From contig CM071590.1 of the NCBI GenBank assembly GCA_036429605.1, positions 5,642,001 to 5,706,000 on the forward strand: 64,000 nt of DNA, read 5' to 3'. Within the stretch, counting starts at the first letter, position 1; each line of letters starts with the position of its first letter. The translations under genes and the position numbers were made by a program. The notes below the pieces were generated by a model. It did not search any database, was not told where the DNA came from, and saw only the letters and a program-made list of their open reading frames with translations. Below, in pieces: positions 21,120 through 32,927 of the stretch. The DNA is from Cladobotryum mycophilum (lineage: Eukaryota > Ascomycota > Sordariomycetes > Hypocreales > Hypocreaceae).

Positions 21120-22564
21120 ATGGATCAGGATCGGATGGCGGCAGAGCCCTCAATTGAGGGCCAACCCTTCTTTGAGCCCATGGCCGTGGACGAGGGGATC
21201 AAAAGCGAGAGCGTGACCAACTCACCTCTTCTTCCCACTCTCGCCGACCAGCTGCCGGCCTTCAAATCGTCCTCTGCCCCTTTACCCTCAACCGAGATTC
21301 CAGACCCTGCAGAATCAGCAGAATCAGCAGCACCCATGCCGGCACAGCCTACAAGCCTCAAGAAAAAAGGGATGGCCTCGAGCATTAAGAAGGCGCCCAA
21401 GCGATCCAAGTCCGGCGGTGACTCGAAAAAGACCAAAAAGGCCAAATCGGCTGCACCGGGGCCGGGAACGCCTGCTGCTGAGGAGGCGTCCGACGAGGAT
21501 GATGAATCCGATAGCGGGCCCTACTGCATCTGCCGTGGGCCAGATGACCACAGGTGGATGATTTGCTGCGAAAAATGCGAGGACTGGTTCCACGGCGAGT
21601 GCGTGCACATTGGCAAGGACGTTGGAGAAAACCTCATTGAGAAGTTCATTTGCCCAAACTGCACAAACGAGGACGTGATGACGATTTACAAGAAGACTTG
21701 CGCACTGCAGGGGTGTCGCAAGGCGGCAAGGCTAACGCAGACGCCGGCGAGCGTCTTTTGCACCAACGAGCATGCCCAGACATGGTGGGAGCGCATGCTG
21801 GCGAGGCTGCCGAGGATCAAATCCAAGGCCGCCCTGAGCGACGAATTGTCGCAGGAAGAGTTCATGGCGCTCTTAAACAGCGGCCTTGCGGGCATCGATG
21901 GAGACGGCGCATGGAAGCTAAAGGCTCCCTTTTCAGAAAAATTATTACCAAACGGGACCAGCGGAGACGCAAATGGTAAGTTACTGTGGTCGGCGTCTTA
22001 TTACTGGGGAAAACAGTTCGGTTTTACTAAACATCAAGGATAGGCACAGATGAGCGACTTGCTCAAATTTTGACAGACGAGGAAGTAGAGTGTCTGGATA
22101 GCATGGCCAAGGCAAGGTTCCGCCTGGCCGAAGAGACGGTCCTGTGTCACAAGATGATCTCACTCATCGAAATGGTCCAAGAGCGTCGCCGGGCCGCCAT
22201 CAACGCTGGCCGATTTACCGAAGATATCTGTGGCTACGACCAGAGGCTAGACACGATATGCGCGCGCGATGCCTTTGCCGCCTTTCTCACGACCTCCCAG
22301 GGCGAAACCATCTTCCAGACGTCCAAGGTCGACGACCCGCTCGGGGAGGGCGACGAGATCAGAGGCATGTGCGAGCGGAAGAGGTGCAAGGTCCACAGCG
22401 GCTGGCAGAAGATTCTAGTCCTCGGGATCAGGCACCAGATCCGGGAGATGGCAGTCCAGGCGGAGGAAGTGGGCGAGGAGGAGCGAATCGTGCGGGATGC
22501 TGCAGGGGAGAGGTGGAAGAGGAGGCAGGCGGAAAGGAACTGGGTCGAGGTGATTGAGGGCTGA
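21120..22564 (+). CDS. SPP1: PHD-finger protein, Set1/COMPASS subunit SPP1 (CFP1-like)
   Basis: A subunit of the COMPASS histone H3K4 methyltransferase whose PHD finger reads methylated H3K4. Exons are 21120-21975 and 22044-22564, 458 aa. The N-terminal 130 residues are disordered, with a Lys-rich patch (KKAPKRSKSGGDSKKTKKAK) and an acidic run. The C4HC3 PHD finger spans about residues 136-182 (YCICRGPDDHRWMICCEKC ... WFHGEC ... FICPNC). A second Cys-rich region, TCALQGCRKAARL and FCTNEHAQTWW, matches the CFP1/SPP1 zinc-binding part. The C-terminal half, in exon 2, is helical with another Cys cluster (CERKRCKVHSGWQK). The start follows a consensus-like CACC. An upstream in-frame Met (21039) is probably in the leader. 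Confidence 0.92.
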
Positions 22565-23504
22565 GTGAAGATGGGCGGGGAGCTTTAATATATTTCAACG
22601 AGAGAGAGAGAGAGAGAGAGAGAGAGCAAGAAAAAGAAAAAGAAAGGGCTTGCTGGTATAGTAGTTTGTTGGCGTTTAGGACGGACTTGAGTTCTGATGA
22701 ACTTGAACAGCGAACTTTTGGGAACTTGAGCTTGGGGGGTAAACAATGCGCAGCTCATCCACTGAACAAGTGCTTGATGTGCTGAATAGCTATAGTAATT
22801 ATATATTTCATCTTTTTTTCTTTCGGAATTTTCTAGCTCTGATGTTTGAGACCTTGTCGCAAGCATCTCCAGTATTGCTCTGTTTTGGGGAAGATTTCTA
22901 GCTTATAAATCCAGATGAATTTGCATCTCCCAGAAAGGTATTCTGACAGGGGATGCATCATCTCCACATACAGAAATATAAGATGTATCATAAATGTATT
23001 CTCCACATGTAATGGAAGACTACATTGATTATTATCCTGCATTGCTAGATGGTTAAACGAGATATTCGGCTAGTCACAGCATGAGGCTCATTGCCGTCCA
23101 GGGCGGTTTGACTAAAATTACTGATAAGAGCCATTTCCAGTAGCAATCGCTCTATCAGGGGGGTCTTGCTTGGGTTACTACTTGTATTATCTACTATCTA
23201 CAGGGGAGGGGCCAATGGCGGGGGAGGGGTCACAGAAAAAAAAGTTGATCCCATCCCACCAAGAATCTCAAAGATTTCTTGCTTGATAAGCACCCAAGTG
23301 ACGTCTCATCAATCACCTAAGACGGAGACGGATAGAGGGAAAAAAAATAAAAAGTCACCCTCCAGGAAGGCAAACCATCTCTTTCTGCATATCACTCTAC
23401 ATCTCTCTCTACTAATCCAACTCACCAATTCACACACACACACTCTCTCTGTCTCTCTCTCTCTCACTCACTCACACATACATACACACATCATCATCAA
23501 AAAA
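22565..23504. other. Intergenic, SQT1 promoter and leader
   Basis: 940 bp with no gene seen. It contains a (GA)n run at 22600-22626 and, directly before the SQT1 ATG, a CA/CT-rich leader from about 23435 to 23492. The pyrimidine-rich leader is typical for ribosome-related fungal genes. Confidence 0.55.
22600..22626. repeat. (GA)n microsatellite
   Basis: An uninterrupted AG dinucleotide run just downstream of the SPP1 stop codon, probably in its 3' untranslated region. Confidence 0.95.
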
Positions 23505-25007
23505 ATGGCCTCCGACCGCCCCGACGAAGATATGGACCAAGACCTCCTCGCCGCCGAGGACGCAGACGAAGAAATCCTCAATGACGAAGACCTAGCCATG
23601 GACTCGGACAACGAGGAGGGTGAGGGGCAGGAGGAGGGGATGGTAGAGGGAGAGGAGCTCGTCCTGCAAAACGACTCCATCGCCTTCTTCGACCTGCCCC
23701 AGGACTCCCTCTTCGCCATCGCCCAGCACCCGGTCCACCCTTCCCTCATCGCCGTGGGCGGGTCCGCGGGCCAGGAGGACGACGCCCCGGGAGCCGGCTG
23801 GCTGTTCGACACCTCGGCCGCGCAGTCCAGGCCCGTCCTGCCGGCCAGCTACGCGAGCGACCCGTCCGAGCGACCCAAGAACACGCAGCTCGAGAGCCTC
23901 GTCTTCCTGGACGGCCACAAGGACTCCATAAACGCCCTGGCCTGGACCCTGCCCCGCGGCGAGGTCCTCGTCTCCGGCGGCCTCGACGGCAAGATACGCG
24001 CCTGGAAGGCGGATGTGAAGCCCTCCCAGGGCGTCTCCCTGTCCCTCGTCGGCGAGTCCCAGGAGGTCGAGGAAATCAACTGGATCTCCGCCTGCCCTTC
24101 CGCCGCCCACCCCAACACCATCGCCCTCGGCGCAAACGACGGCTCCGTATGGGTCTACACCGTCGACCCCTCCGACCCCTCGAACCCGCTGCAGATCGTG
24201 CAGTCCTACTTCCTGCACACGGGCGCCTGCACGGCCGGTGCCTGGACGGCGGACGGAAACCTCCTGGCCACGGTGTCGGATGACAGCAGCCTATACGTCT
24301 GGGACGTGTGGGGTCTCGCCGCCGCAAACAACCTCGTCGGCGACAACGGCCAGAGCGCCTTCTCGCTCACCGGCGAAGACCAGAGATTCGAAGTTAAAGG
24401 CGGCCTCTACTCCATCGCCATTGACCCCAAGGGCTCTTTCGTAGCCGTCGGCGGTGCCGGCGGAGCCATCAGAATCGTCTCCCTCCCACGTCTCACTGCC
24501 GCAGCTCCGCCTTCCAAATCAGCCAAAGGAAAGGGCAGCAAGTCCTCCGCCGATCCCACAGCAGGTGGACAGATCCTCGCCTCCCTGCAAGCTCAGTTCG
24601 ATAGCATCGAGACCCTTGCCGTAGCAGTTACCCCCACCACCCCGCCCACCACACTCCTAGCCGCTGGCTCGGTAGACGGCTCAATCTGCGTCTACGACGC
24701 CACTCGCCGCTTCGCCGTGCGAAAGAACTTGGTCGGCGCGCACGAGGACCACTCCGTCGTCAAGGTAGAGTTCGTTCCCGGCACATGGCTGCTCACAAGC
24801 TGCGGCATGGACGGCGTGGTGCGAAGATGGGATCTGAGAGCCAGCGGTGCTACCAGCGCATCAACAGATTCTGGTCTGCTAAAGGAGTGGAGGGGACACA
24901 TGGGTGGTGGTGAGGGTGGTGGTGTGCTGGGTTTCGTTCAGGGACAGACGGGCGAGAGGCTAGTCACAGCAGGAGATGACGGTGTGTCTTTGGTATTTGA
25001 AGCATGA
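23505..25007 (+). CDS. SQT1: WD40 protein SQT1 (AAMP-like), chaperone of ribosomal protein uL16
   Basis: In yeast Sqt1 binds nascent Rpl10 (uL16) and delivers it to the late 60S subunit in the cytoplasm. This single-exon gene encodes 500 aa. The first 55 residues are strongly acidic (DEDMDQDLLAAEDADEEI), as in Sqt1/AAMP. They are followed by WD repeats ending in SGGLDGKIRAWK, TVSDDSSLYVWD, AAGSVDGSICVYD and TSCGMDGVVRRWD, with the last blade TAGDDGVSLVFEA at the C-terminus. I chose the Met after the CT/CA-rich leader; 113 upstream codons are open but made of simple repeats. It converges on GCV2. Confidence 0.92.
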   Translation: MASDRPDEDMDQDLLAAEDADEEILNDEDLAMDSDNEEGEGQEEGMVEGEELVLQNDSIAFFDLPQDSLFAIAQHPVHPSLIAVGGSAGQEDDAPGAGWLFDTSAAQSRPVLPASYASDPSERPKNTQLESLVFLDGHKDSINALAWTLPRGEVLVSGGLDGKIRAWKADVKPSQGVSLSLVGESQEVEEINWISACPSAAHPNTIALGANDGSVWVYTVDPSDPSNPLQIVQSYFLHTGACTAGAWTADGNLLATVSDDSSLYVWDVWGLAAANNLVGDNGQSAFSLTGEDQRFEVKGGLYSIAIDPKGSFVAVGGAGGAIRIVSLPRLTAAAPPSKSAKGKGSKSSADPTAGGQILASLQAQFDSIETLAVAVTPTTPPTTLLAAGSVDGSICVYDATRRFAVRKNLVGAHEDHSVVKVEFVPGTWLLTSCGMDGVVRRWDLRASGATSASTDSGLLKEWRGHMGGGEGGGVLGFVQGQTGERLVTAGDDGVSLVFEA

Positions 25008-25500
25008 TCATCATGAGCATATAAGTGGATAGAATAAAGAATACGCCAACACATGTCATCCTCAAGTAATCACATTTTTAAAAGTCACAATCCAATAAGG
25101 AAATGGAATTCATAACGCAAATCCAGTGGTAGAGTTTTTCCAATACTCGTCCATCCAACGTTCTTCGGTATATTCATCCCCCTTTCCCCAAAAATATCGA
25201 AAGGTATCTCTGTATTCCCAATGTTGAGATTAGCCGGTTGCCCATTTTACCCCCGAGCAGCCAGATTTTTTTCGCTGTACGCCAATAGCCATGTTGAAAT
25301 GTTGATGTATTTCCCCGCTGTCCCGCCGTCGCTTTCCCATGAGAGTTAAATCCCAGGTATCCAAAACAAAATGTTAAATAAATGGAAGAAAAAGATCTGA
25401 AAAGAGCTCCTTCAGTCTATGTAGAATTATCGTAAAAAAGATTTGCGTAGACGTTCGTTAAAACTGTAGTGGTCTAGGATCACTCCTTTTGAAAGATGAT
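25008..25500. other. Intergenic between convergent SQT1 and GCV2
   Basis: 493 bp containing only the 3' ends of two convergent genes. It is AT-rich with no coding signal that I can support. Confidence 0.5.
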
Positions 25501-28500
25501 CTATGAAGACTCGACAGTGTCCTCTACAGGAGGACATGTGCAAAACAGGTTGGTATCACCATATGCTATAAAGCTGTTAGAAAGACTACATCGGATTTTT
25601 ATCATGGGATATCAACTTACCGTCATCCACACGTCCCACGGAAGGCCAGAATTTCTTCTCCAAAAGGTAGGGCAGAGGGTAAGCAGCCTTCTCACGGGAG
25701 TAGGGTCGCTCCCACTTGCCCTCACCATCACCGATGATTAAATCGGGTTGAGGATGAGGAGCGTTCTTCAACACATTACCCAGTCGAGGCTGCTTGCCCT
25801 CCTCAACCTCGCGAATCTCCTGACGGATGCCAATCATGGCATCAATGAATCGATCAAGCTCCTCCTTGCTCTCACTCTCGGTAGGCTCAATCATGAGGGT
25901 GTTGGGCACAGGCCAGCTCATAGTCGGGGCGTGGAAGCCATAGTCTTGCAGTCGCTTAGCAATATCAATGGCCTCAATACCAGCAGACTTTGAGAAAGGT
26001 CGGGCGTCAATGATGAACTCGTGTGCGCATCGTCCCTTGTCGTTGGTGTAGAGAACGGGATAGTGATCCTTGAGACGGGTGAGGATGTAGTTGGCATTGA
26101 GAAGAGCAACCTGGGTAGCCTTGCGAAGACCCTCATCACCCATGGTAGAGATGTAAGCCCAGCTGATAGGGACAATGCTGGCACTACCAAAGTTGGCGCT
26201 AGCCACTGGTGTTTGGGTGCTCTTGTGTGGGAGGTAAGGAGTGAGCAAGTCCTTGACACAGATGGGGCCAATACCTGGGCCGCCACCACCGTGAGGGATA
26301 CAAAAGGTCTTGTGAAGATTCAAATGGCAGACATCGGCACCGAGAGCTCCAGGAGAGGTAAGTCCAATCTGAGCGTTCATGTTGGCGCCGTCCATGTACA
26401 CGAGACCGCCGTGGTCATGAACAATCTCACAAACCTTGCGGACCTCGGGCTCAAACACACCGTAGGTGCTGGGGTAGGTGATCATAATGGCACCAAGCTC
26501 AGAAGCGTGCTTCTTGCACTTGGCCTCAAGATCCACCAAGTCAAGGTTACCAGTAGCAGTATCGCATTTAACAGTGACAACGCGCATACCAGCCATGGCA
26601 GCAGAAGCAGGGTTCGTGCCGTGAGCAGAGACGGGAATCAAGCAAATATCTCGCTTGTTTCCTGGCTGTTGCTCGTGGTACTTGCGAATAGCTCGTAGAC
26701 CAGCAAATTCACCCTGAGCACCCGAGTTGGGCTGCAACGAGACCGCGTCCATACCGGTGAGGGCAGCAAGCTGGGCAGAAGTAGAGTTGAAGAGTCGCTG
26801 GTAGCCCTTGATAGCACTGACGGGCGCATGGGGGTGAATGTTGGCAGTCATGTCATTACCAATAAGCTCCATCTGCGTTGTGCCGTTGAGCTTCATGGTG
26901 CAAGAGCCCAGGGGAATCATAGAGTGAACAAGAGACAAATCCTTGGACTGGAGGTGGTAGATATAACGGAGCATCTCCGTCTCGCTGTGGTGAGAGTTGA
27001 ACACGGGGTGTGTCAAAAACTTGGACTGTCGTCGGACAGATTCAGGAAGATTCTGCAGAATCTCTTCAGAAGACTCCTTGAAGCCAGCCTTCCAGTACTT
27101 TGAAGCAACATCCAGATCGGCATCGCTGTGGTTCTTGTAAGCAACGGCCTGGAATGCCTTGACGACGCGAACGTAGATCTTGAGGGTAAAGGTTGTGGGG
27201 ACGGCGAGGGTAACTTCGTTGGGAGACCAGCTCTTGCCACTGCTGACGCCCTGCTCCAATAGCTCCCTCTTAAGGGCTCTGCAGACAACAGGTTCATCAA
27301 AGTAGAGAGTGACAGTATCGGACAAAACTTGGCCGTTGGGGTCGACAGAGGATGTGGAAACCTTCAAACCATAGTGCTGGGCTGCGGCCTGGATCATACG
27401 GGCTTGTCGAAGGTTGTTGATGGCCATCTCTCGCAGCTGTTCGGGACCGTGGTAGATGGCATACATGGCAGACATGTTGGCAAGGAGAGCCTGGGCAGTG
27501 CAAACGTTGCTAGTAGCCTTTTCTCGTCGAATGTGTTGTTCTCGAGTCTGAAGGGCCAGACGCAGGGCACGTCGTCCCAGTCGGTCCTTGGAAACACCAA
27601 CCAAACGGCCAGGCATACGCCTCTTGCTTCCGTCCTTGACAGCCATGAAAGCAGCGTGGGGACCACCGAAACCCAGGGGAACACCAAATCGTTGAGCATT
27701 ACCAAAGGCAATGTCGGCACCCCATTCGCCAGGGGGGTCAGGATGGTCAAATTGGAAAGATCGGTGGCGGCACTGAGCAGAGTTCCTTGGCTGTGAGCAA
27801 TTTCGGCGAGTTCCCTAAAGTCTGCGACACCTCCATTGGTATCAGGGTACTGAACCATGACACCAACCAAGTCATCACCGAGGCCCTTGATCTTCTTGTG
27901 GGCATCAGGGGCAGACAAGTCCATGACCTCGATGTGAATTCCGAAACCCTCGGAACGACCATACATGACCCTGATGGTAGCGTCATGGACGAGGTGAGAA
28001 ACAACATAGGTCTTGCCGGGTCTCTTGGCCCTGGAGGCAGGAAGACTGTTCAATGACATGGTCATGGCTTCAGCTGCCGCTGTTCCCTCGTCGAGAAGAC
28101 TGGCATTGGAAACAGGGAGACCAGTCAGGTCAGAGACCATGGTTTGGAAGTTCAGCAGAGACTCCAGACGACCCTGGCTGATTTCAGGCTGGTAGGGGGT
28201 ATAGCTGGTGTACCAGGCGGGGTTCTCGAGGACGTTTCGCTTAATGACGGCAGGGATCTCGACGGGATAATAACCCCCACCATTCATCCAGGTCTTGATG
28301 TCGTTTTGCGCATTCATAGCCTTGAACGCCTTTGAGATGCCAGATTCGCTAAAAACTCGAGATTGGATGGTCTTTTGAGGAGGGGCCATGACATCTGCAG
28401 GAATAACCTGAGAAATGAAGCCATCCAGAGTCTCAGCACCAGGACCAAGGGCATTGAGCATCTCTTGGATTTCTTCGTCCCGAGGTCCGATATGGCGAGC

Positions 28501-28800
28501 GCTAAAGTCCTTCCATGGCAGCTTATGCTCACCACGAATCTTTTTCATTTCGATATAAGTCGGATCATTTTGAAGAGATTCCAAATGAAGTCTTCTCAAT
28601 TGTGCGTAGTCCTGGCGAACGGGGTCATAGACCTCGGATGTTTGTGACAGGGTTCGGCAGTTTAAAGCTGCACGAGCTTTGAAGCTGCTGCTGCTGCTGC
28701 TGGCGCAAATTCTTGTCGCCACAGCATTATGACGAGCCAGTGCAGTTGCAGGGCTACCGCTGAGGGAAGCCCCGCGAGAGAGAATCAACCTCGAGGCCAT
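25501..28800 (-). CDS. GCV2: Glycine decarboxylase P-protein (glycine cleavage system), one frame break
   Basis: The PLP-dependent P-protein decarboxylates glycine and loads the aminomethyl group on lipoyl H-protein in the mitochondrial matrix. The main exon 25621-28800 joins a 65-base last exon 25501-25565, encoding AYGDTNLFCTCPPVEDTVES. The Ser-rich presequence (MASRLILSRGASLSGSPA) and the whole N- and C-halves are present, including SARHIGPRDEEI, PYQPEISQGRLESLLNFQTM, and the PLP lysine in NLHKTFCIPHGGGGPG near residue 830. The frame breaks once at the G run 27732-27737 (plus strand). One extra base restores a continuous P-protein through PPGEWGADIAFGNAQRFG and makes the length 1081 codons plus stop. 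In an otherwise perfect housekeeping gene this is most likely a consensus error. Divergent from TOM5. Confidence 0.94.
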
Positions 28801-29876
28801 GATCCCCCCAAAGTTGATTTCGAAAAGAACAAAAAAAAACGCCCGGAATGCTTTACCTGTAGAATGAGATTCCCTTTTTTTCCCTCTATTGCCTTTCGTG
28901 GAAGGGGAAAAAAAGAAAGAAAGGAAGAAGGAGAAGAAAAATGTTTCCGACGATAATAATAATAAGTGGCTGATCTTTCGTGGGGCTCCGCCAGCAACCG
29001 TGTGAGACTTAGAGCGAAGACGGTCTTCCCGCGTTTGATATAGTGGGGGATAAGACTCGGGCGAGTGTCTTATTCCACACGCAGACAGAGGCTGGAGGCA
29101 GAGATAAGAATGGCAGAAGAGGATGAAAAAAGAGAAAGGGAAAAAAGGATAAGAGATTGAAAGGACAGATGTTTTTGTTTTTTCTCCCCGCCTATCAAAC
29201 TCTCCAATTGAAGCGGTGAATAAGGGGAATGGAAATGGAGAGACGGAAGGAAGGAAAGAAAGAAGGAGGCGTCAGCTCAAAGATCGAGGAAGGATCTTTG
29301 CGCTTACCTCATAATACAAAAATACAACAATCAATTCCGATCCAATCCATTTCCTACTGCTACTACTACTACTACTGCTACTGCTACTACAGGTAGATAC
29401 GAACATGTGGAAATCTTCAAGCCGGTTATCAGTGGTATGTTCCCAAACGAGCTTGGGGGCAAAAAAACGATGCCCGATAACAAAAGGACCCTTGCTTGCA
29501 GAGATTGTTATGTATGTAGCCGTGGATAATCAGGGTGCTACCTCGAGTGTCCAGTATCCAAAGGTGGTAATTAGTCGTCCAATTTACTGGCTCACAGCCA
29601 TCCATTACGCCTTGTGCAGGGCAAGCGGCCAAAGCAAGCCCAACGCAGGGCAAAGACGATATCGGCCACTCCCGGGCCGAGTCAAGCCGCGCATTGGGAA
29701 AATCTACCCAAAATTTGCACCAACATCCAATGTCACTACGACGTACTTGATTCCTGTCTTTTCTTGTCCTTGTGATAGCTTCAGACCGCCGAAATCGCCC
29801 TCGCTTTTACGTAACCTCTGTCCAACCACCTTTTTTTACTTGATTTATTAAAAAAGAAAAAGAAAAATAACATACA
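28801..29876. other. Divergent GCV2/TOM5 intergenic region
   Basis: About 1.1 kb without a credible separate gene. It has purine-rich stretches at 28905-28950 and 29110-29270 and a CTA/CTG trinucleotide run at 29354-29390. A 148-codon open frame from 29405 lies in the TOM5 promoter and shows no protein-like pattern. Confidence 0.5.
29354..29390. repeat. (CTA/CTG)n trinucleotide repeat
   Basis: A run of CTA triplets interspersed with CTG triplets, in the TOM5 upstream region. Confidence 0.9.
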
Positions 29877-30196
29877 ATGTTTGGAGGATGTACGCAATGT
29901 TGCCAAACGCCGTCGGGCATGAATCCGACGTAGCAAACGTTCCTTCGCTAATCAGAGAAAACCCCCTTCGCAGTCGCACCCCCGCAGCAGTCTCCCGAGG
30001 AGATTCGCGCCATGGAGGCTGAGGCTACCTTCACCGTCCAGCAGGTCGCCGCAACAGCCGTCATGCTCTACCTCTGTGCGTTCATGACTCAATGACTTGC
30101 CCCCAGTCTTGGATCAATGCGTTGAATATCTTGCTGACGAGATGCCACCCGACAACAGCTCCCTTTGCCATCGACATGATCAGCAGGATCTTCTAG
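29877..30196 (+). CDS. TOM5: Mitochondrial import receptor small subunit TOM5
   Basis: A 50-aa tail-anchored subunit of the outer-membrane TOM complex that helps hand preproteins to Tom40. No open frame of normal size exists; the gene appears only when three exons are joined: 29877-29889 (13 bases), 29974-30075 and 30159-30196. The protein opens MFGGFAPPQQSPEEIRAME, has an acidic N-terminal half and a single transmembrane helix (VQQVAATAVMLYLSPFAIDM), and ends ISRIF. The MFGG start, the PxxSxEEI and EAEAT segments, and the length are all family hallmarks. Introns are GT-AG of 84 and 83 bp; the last junction rebuilds the Ser of YLSPF. It converges on NUP57. Easily missed by gene finders. Confidence 0.92.
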
Positions 30197-30715
30197 ACTG
30201 CTGATATTATCCTCCCGAGTCGCGCACAAAATCACCCATGCACACTTGAAGAATTCAGATACGCCGCGATAGATCTTCTTGTCGAGGGGGCAATCAAATC
30301 CACGAGAGACTTCCCATCTTGTCGTTGTATTATAGAGGGCATATACCCAGAAAAGAGGTTGGGATACCATGGCATAAAACCTTGGACGACCCGAAACGAT
30401 ATAAAATTTAGACTTGAGGGCTCAAAATCGGTCCCCTACTAAATACCTGCCACCATGCGATCATGTACAGCCGCCATGCAGTAAAGATGGTTTAGGAAAT
30501 GAGGTGCCATGAAGCCCCTTCATCTATTTGTCCCGTTGGCACTCCAGATATATCCGAAAGAAGCCTCTATCATCCTAACTGTAACCGACACCAAGAAAAA
30601 TTACCGCTCACCTAGTTCCAGTGACGCCACGGTGCATGTCTGCAAATTAAATGGCGACAGAGGACACCAGAGAATCCCAACCTCTCCCAATATCTACTAT
30701 GTGACCCCTAATGCT
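30197..30715. other. Intergenic between convergent TOM5 and NUP57
   Basis: 519 bp of 3'-flanking DNA for two convergent genes. I see no coding signal. Confidence 0.5.
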
Positions 30716-31846
30716 TTACCTCGACCTGGAGGGCGGGTTTCTGCCCTTATCCCATTCTTGATAGTCGATCCCCAGTGATTCCAGCTCCTTCTTGAGATAT
30801 TGAAGTTGCTTTTCGTAGTCTTCCAATACCTAGATCGTTGTTAGTCTCCACATCACAAGCAAATCTAGAGAGAATATTCGGCATACCTTCTTCGCCTTGG
30901 CCTGTGTCTCCTCGTCCAATCCCTCGCTGTCTGCTCCAGCTGGCTTGTCCAGCTCCTTATTGAGCCGTTCAGAGTATCCTCTCAAGACGATTAATCTGCT
31001 CCACAGCTCCTCTTCTCTTGCGCCAACGGCTGGATCCTGTACATCTCGTTCTAGTGTCTGGAGTCGGCTCTTAAGGTCGTCCTCGTCACCGCTTAGCGCG
31101 TATCCTCTGTTCCTCAGAATCTGGACACGGGCTGCCAATGCTAGACACCGGTTGCTGAGCATTGTCTGGCGTCGTCGTGCTGCCAGGGCTCTCGTCTCGG
31201 TCTCAAGTTCGTGGCGTTGTAGAAGTGCGTCGAGGCAGCCATTGATCTGGTGCAATCGAGTGTTGAACTCGGAAATGGCCCGCTTTTGGGTCTTGAGTCG
31301 GTCTGCGACACCGGTATAGCCAGCACACAGCACGGGCATGAAACCAGGGGCGGGCTTGTTCTGGAGAGCTTCTTCCCACTCGCGAGGGTCTTCGTAAGGC
31401 TGCGGCTTGTAAAAGGGGATCTGAGATTCGTCGACTTTATTATAGAAGTAGTGCTTGAAAACACAGCTAGGGTTCGATGGATCCCATTTTTCCGTCACGA
31501 GCTTCATCTGCTCGAGGATGGGTTTTTGGTCTAAAAACACGGTCAGTCAGCTCAATGGCCGCACAGAATACATGAATATTGAACACCTACGCGGTGTCTC
31601 TTGGCCGGGTTGCCATAATGAGCTTGATAGCTGAGCCTGCGATTGGGACAGCGTGGGAATTTGCTGCGTTTGTTGCTGCGGCGCGAGCAGGGAGTTTCCC
31701 AGTGCCGCCGCCTGCTGGTTGGTGCCGCCCAGTGTCTGACCAAAAAAGTTGTTCGTCGTCGGGTTCTGTTGATTCTGCTGGGCAGTTTGTGTCGCGCCAA
31801 AGAGACCTCCAGTCCCGGCAGGTTTGGACTGCCCAAAGAACGACAT
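30716..31846 (-). CDS. NUP57: FG-nucleoporin NUP57/Nup54
   Basis: A central-channel nucleoporin that forms the Nsp1/Nup49/Nup57 (Nup62/58/54) trimer of the nuclear pore. Exons are 31591-31846, 30887-31530 and 30716-30829, 337 aa in phase. The N-terminal about 85 residues are Gln/Asn/Thr-rich with few FG dipeptides (FFGQSKPAGTGGLFG, NNFFGQTLGG). The junction rebuilds ETPHQKPILEQMK. The Nup54 alpha/beta and helical region follows (WDPSNPSCVFKHYFYNKV, GFMPVLCAGYTGVADRLKTQ). Long coiled-coil helices come next (KSRLQTLERDVQDPAVGARE), ending in LGIDYQEWDKGRN. Its FG region is short compared with yeast Nup57, but this is usual in Pezizomycotina. The start is the only sensible Met. Confidence 0.92.
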
Positions 31847-32927
31847 GGTGAAGCAAGAGGTTCAATAGGGTGAGAAATGAGGGAAACAATAGTTTGGGCT
31901 CGGCTCGGCAAGGAGCTTCACTGGGGCTCAAAATTTCGATTGCAAGTAATCCGACCGTGTGCCACTTGTTGTCCGAAGCCTTGGAGACCCTTCTCAGTGA
32001 GGAAGTATTGTCGAAAGACCTTCGTGTATGGAGGTGGAATTTTCTGTTGCTGGGCTGCTTTGTTGTCTTTCTACAAAATTGCTAGATCGCGGTCGGTCGA
32101 AACGCAGTGGCAGGGTACCTTGTACTTGGGTACATGAATATCTCCCATTGAGAACGTTGGTGTGAGGGTCTGTGCGGAGCTCTTGCTTATTGAGATACTA
32201 GGTACCTAGGTACAGGTAGGTAATAAGGTCACAAAAGTCTACGCCCGTAGGTTCGTGGTAGTGCTAGAGCTCAAAAAACAAGGCAACTGTTTTGCAAACT
32301 GGTGTGCATTTCCCTCTTCTTGCTGATGGAGTTCAGTCACTGGCAAGGCGGTCATGCCTTGCATTTTCCCGCAACGCCATCTAACGTTTGCACCATTCAG
32401 AATGCTCTCGTTCCAAGCTACATGCTCATGCTCATGCTTGATGCTTTCTGCTCCCTGTGTGTCCACTGGCCTAGGCTTTGTTCACGTTCAAAGAGGCTCT
32501 AGAACATCATCTCCAGTAGCAAGTCCCGCATAATTTAACTCCCGGTCCAATAGTATTAGACCGTGTGCTTTGTGGACGCCCCAAACCAGGTCCCGGATTT
32601 CGTGTCTATCATATCATGGAACTTCGAGTACCAAAGGAAGGCTGTCTCGTTTCCACAGAAAAAGCGAGAGCGCGCAGGAGAAAGACGGCATATAAAGCAT
32701 GGGCTTCGCTCTCAGTCATGTTATTGAGCATCAAGCTCATCACCGCATCCAAGCATCCCTTCTCTCTTGATTGAAAACCCCAGACCACTTATATTTCTTC
32801 ATCAGAGGCCTATTACGATTCTTCAGTGTGGATCCCAGCAAGGCTGATTCTCTTCTCACAATATATCCACATTTGCCATCCAAAAGTCAGCGGTCTACTA
32901 AGAGCCTGCAAACCTCCCCCCAAGAAA
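31847..32927. other. Divergent NUP57 / small-gene-1 intergenic region
   Basis: About 1.1 kb. The left part is the NUP57 promoter. One exact palindromic TACCTAGGTA is at 32203-32212. The right part is the promoter and 5' leader of small gene 1 and is listed separately. Confidence 0.55.
32691..32744 (+). promoter_or_regulatory. Core promoter block of small gene 1
   Basis: TATAAA at 32691 is followed by GGGCTTCGCT and, 35 bases past the TATA box, GAGCATCAAGCTCATCACC. The same ordered block precedes the other two family members: 34987-35053 and 37879-37934. The distance from the GAGC..CAAGCTC element to the ATG is 202, 196 and 207 bases in the three genes. This points to a shared transcription start and leader. 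Start-site use is inferred. Confidence 0.65.

Noticed and set aside
29405..29851. 148-codon open frame before TOM5
   Set aside because: No recognisable pattern and it ends just before the TOM5 start; it is promoter DNA.
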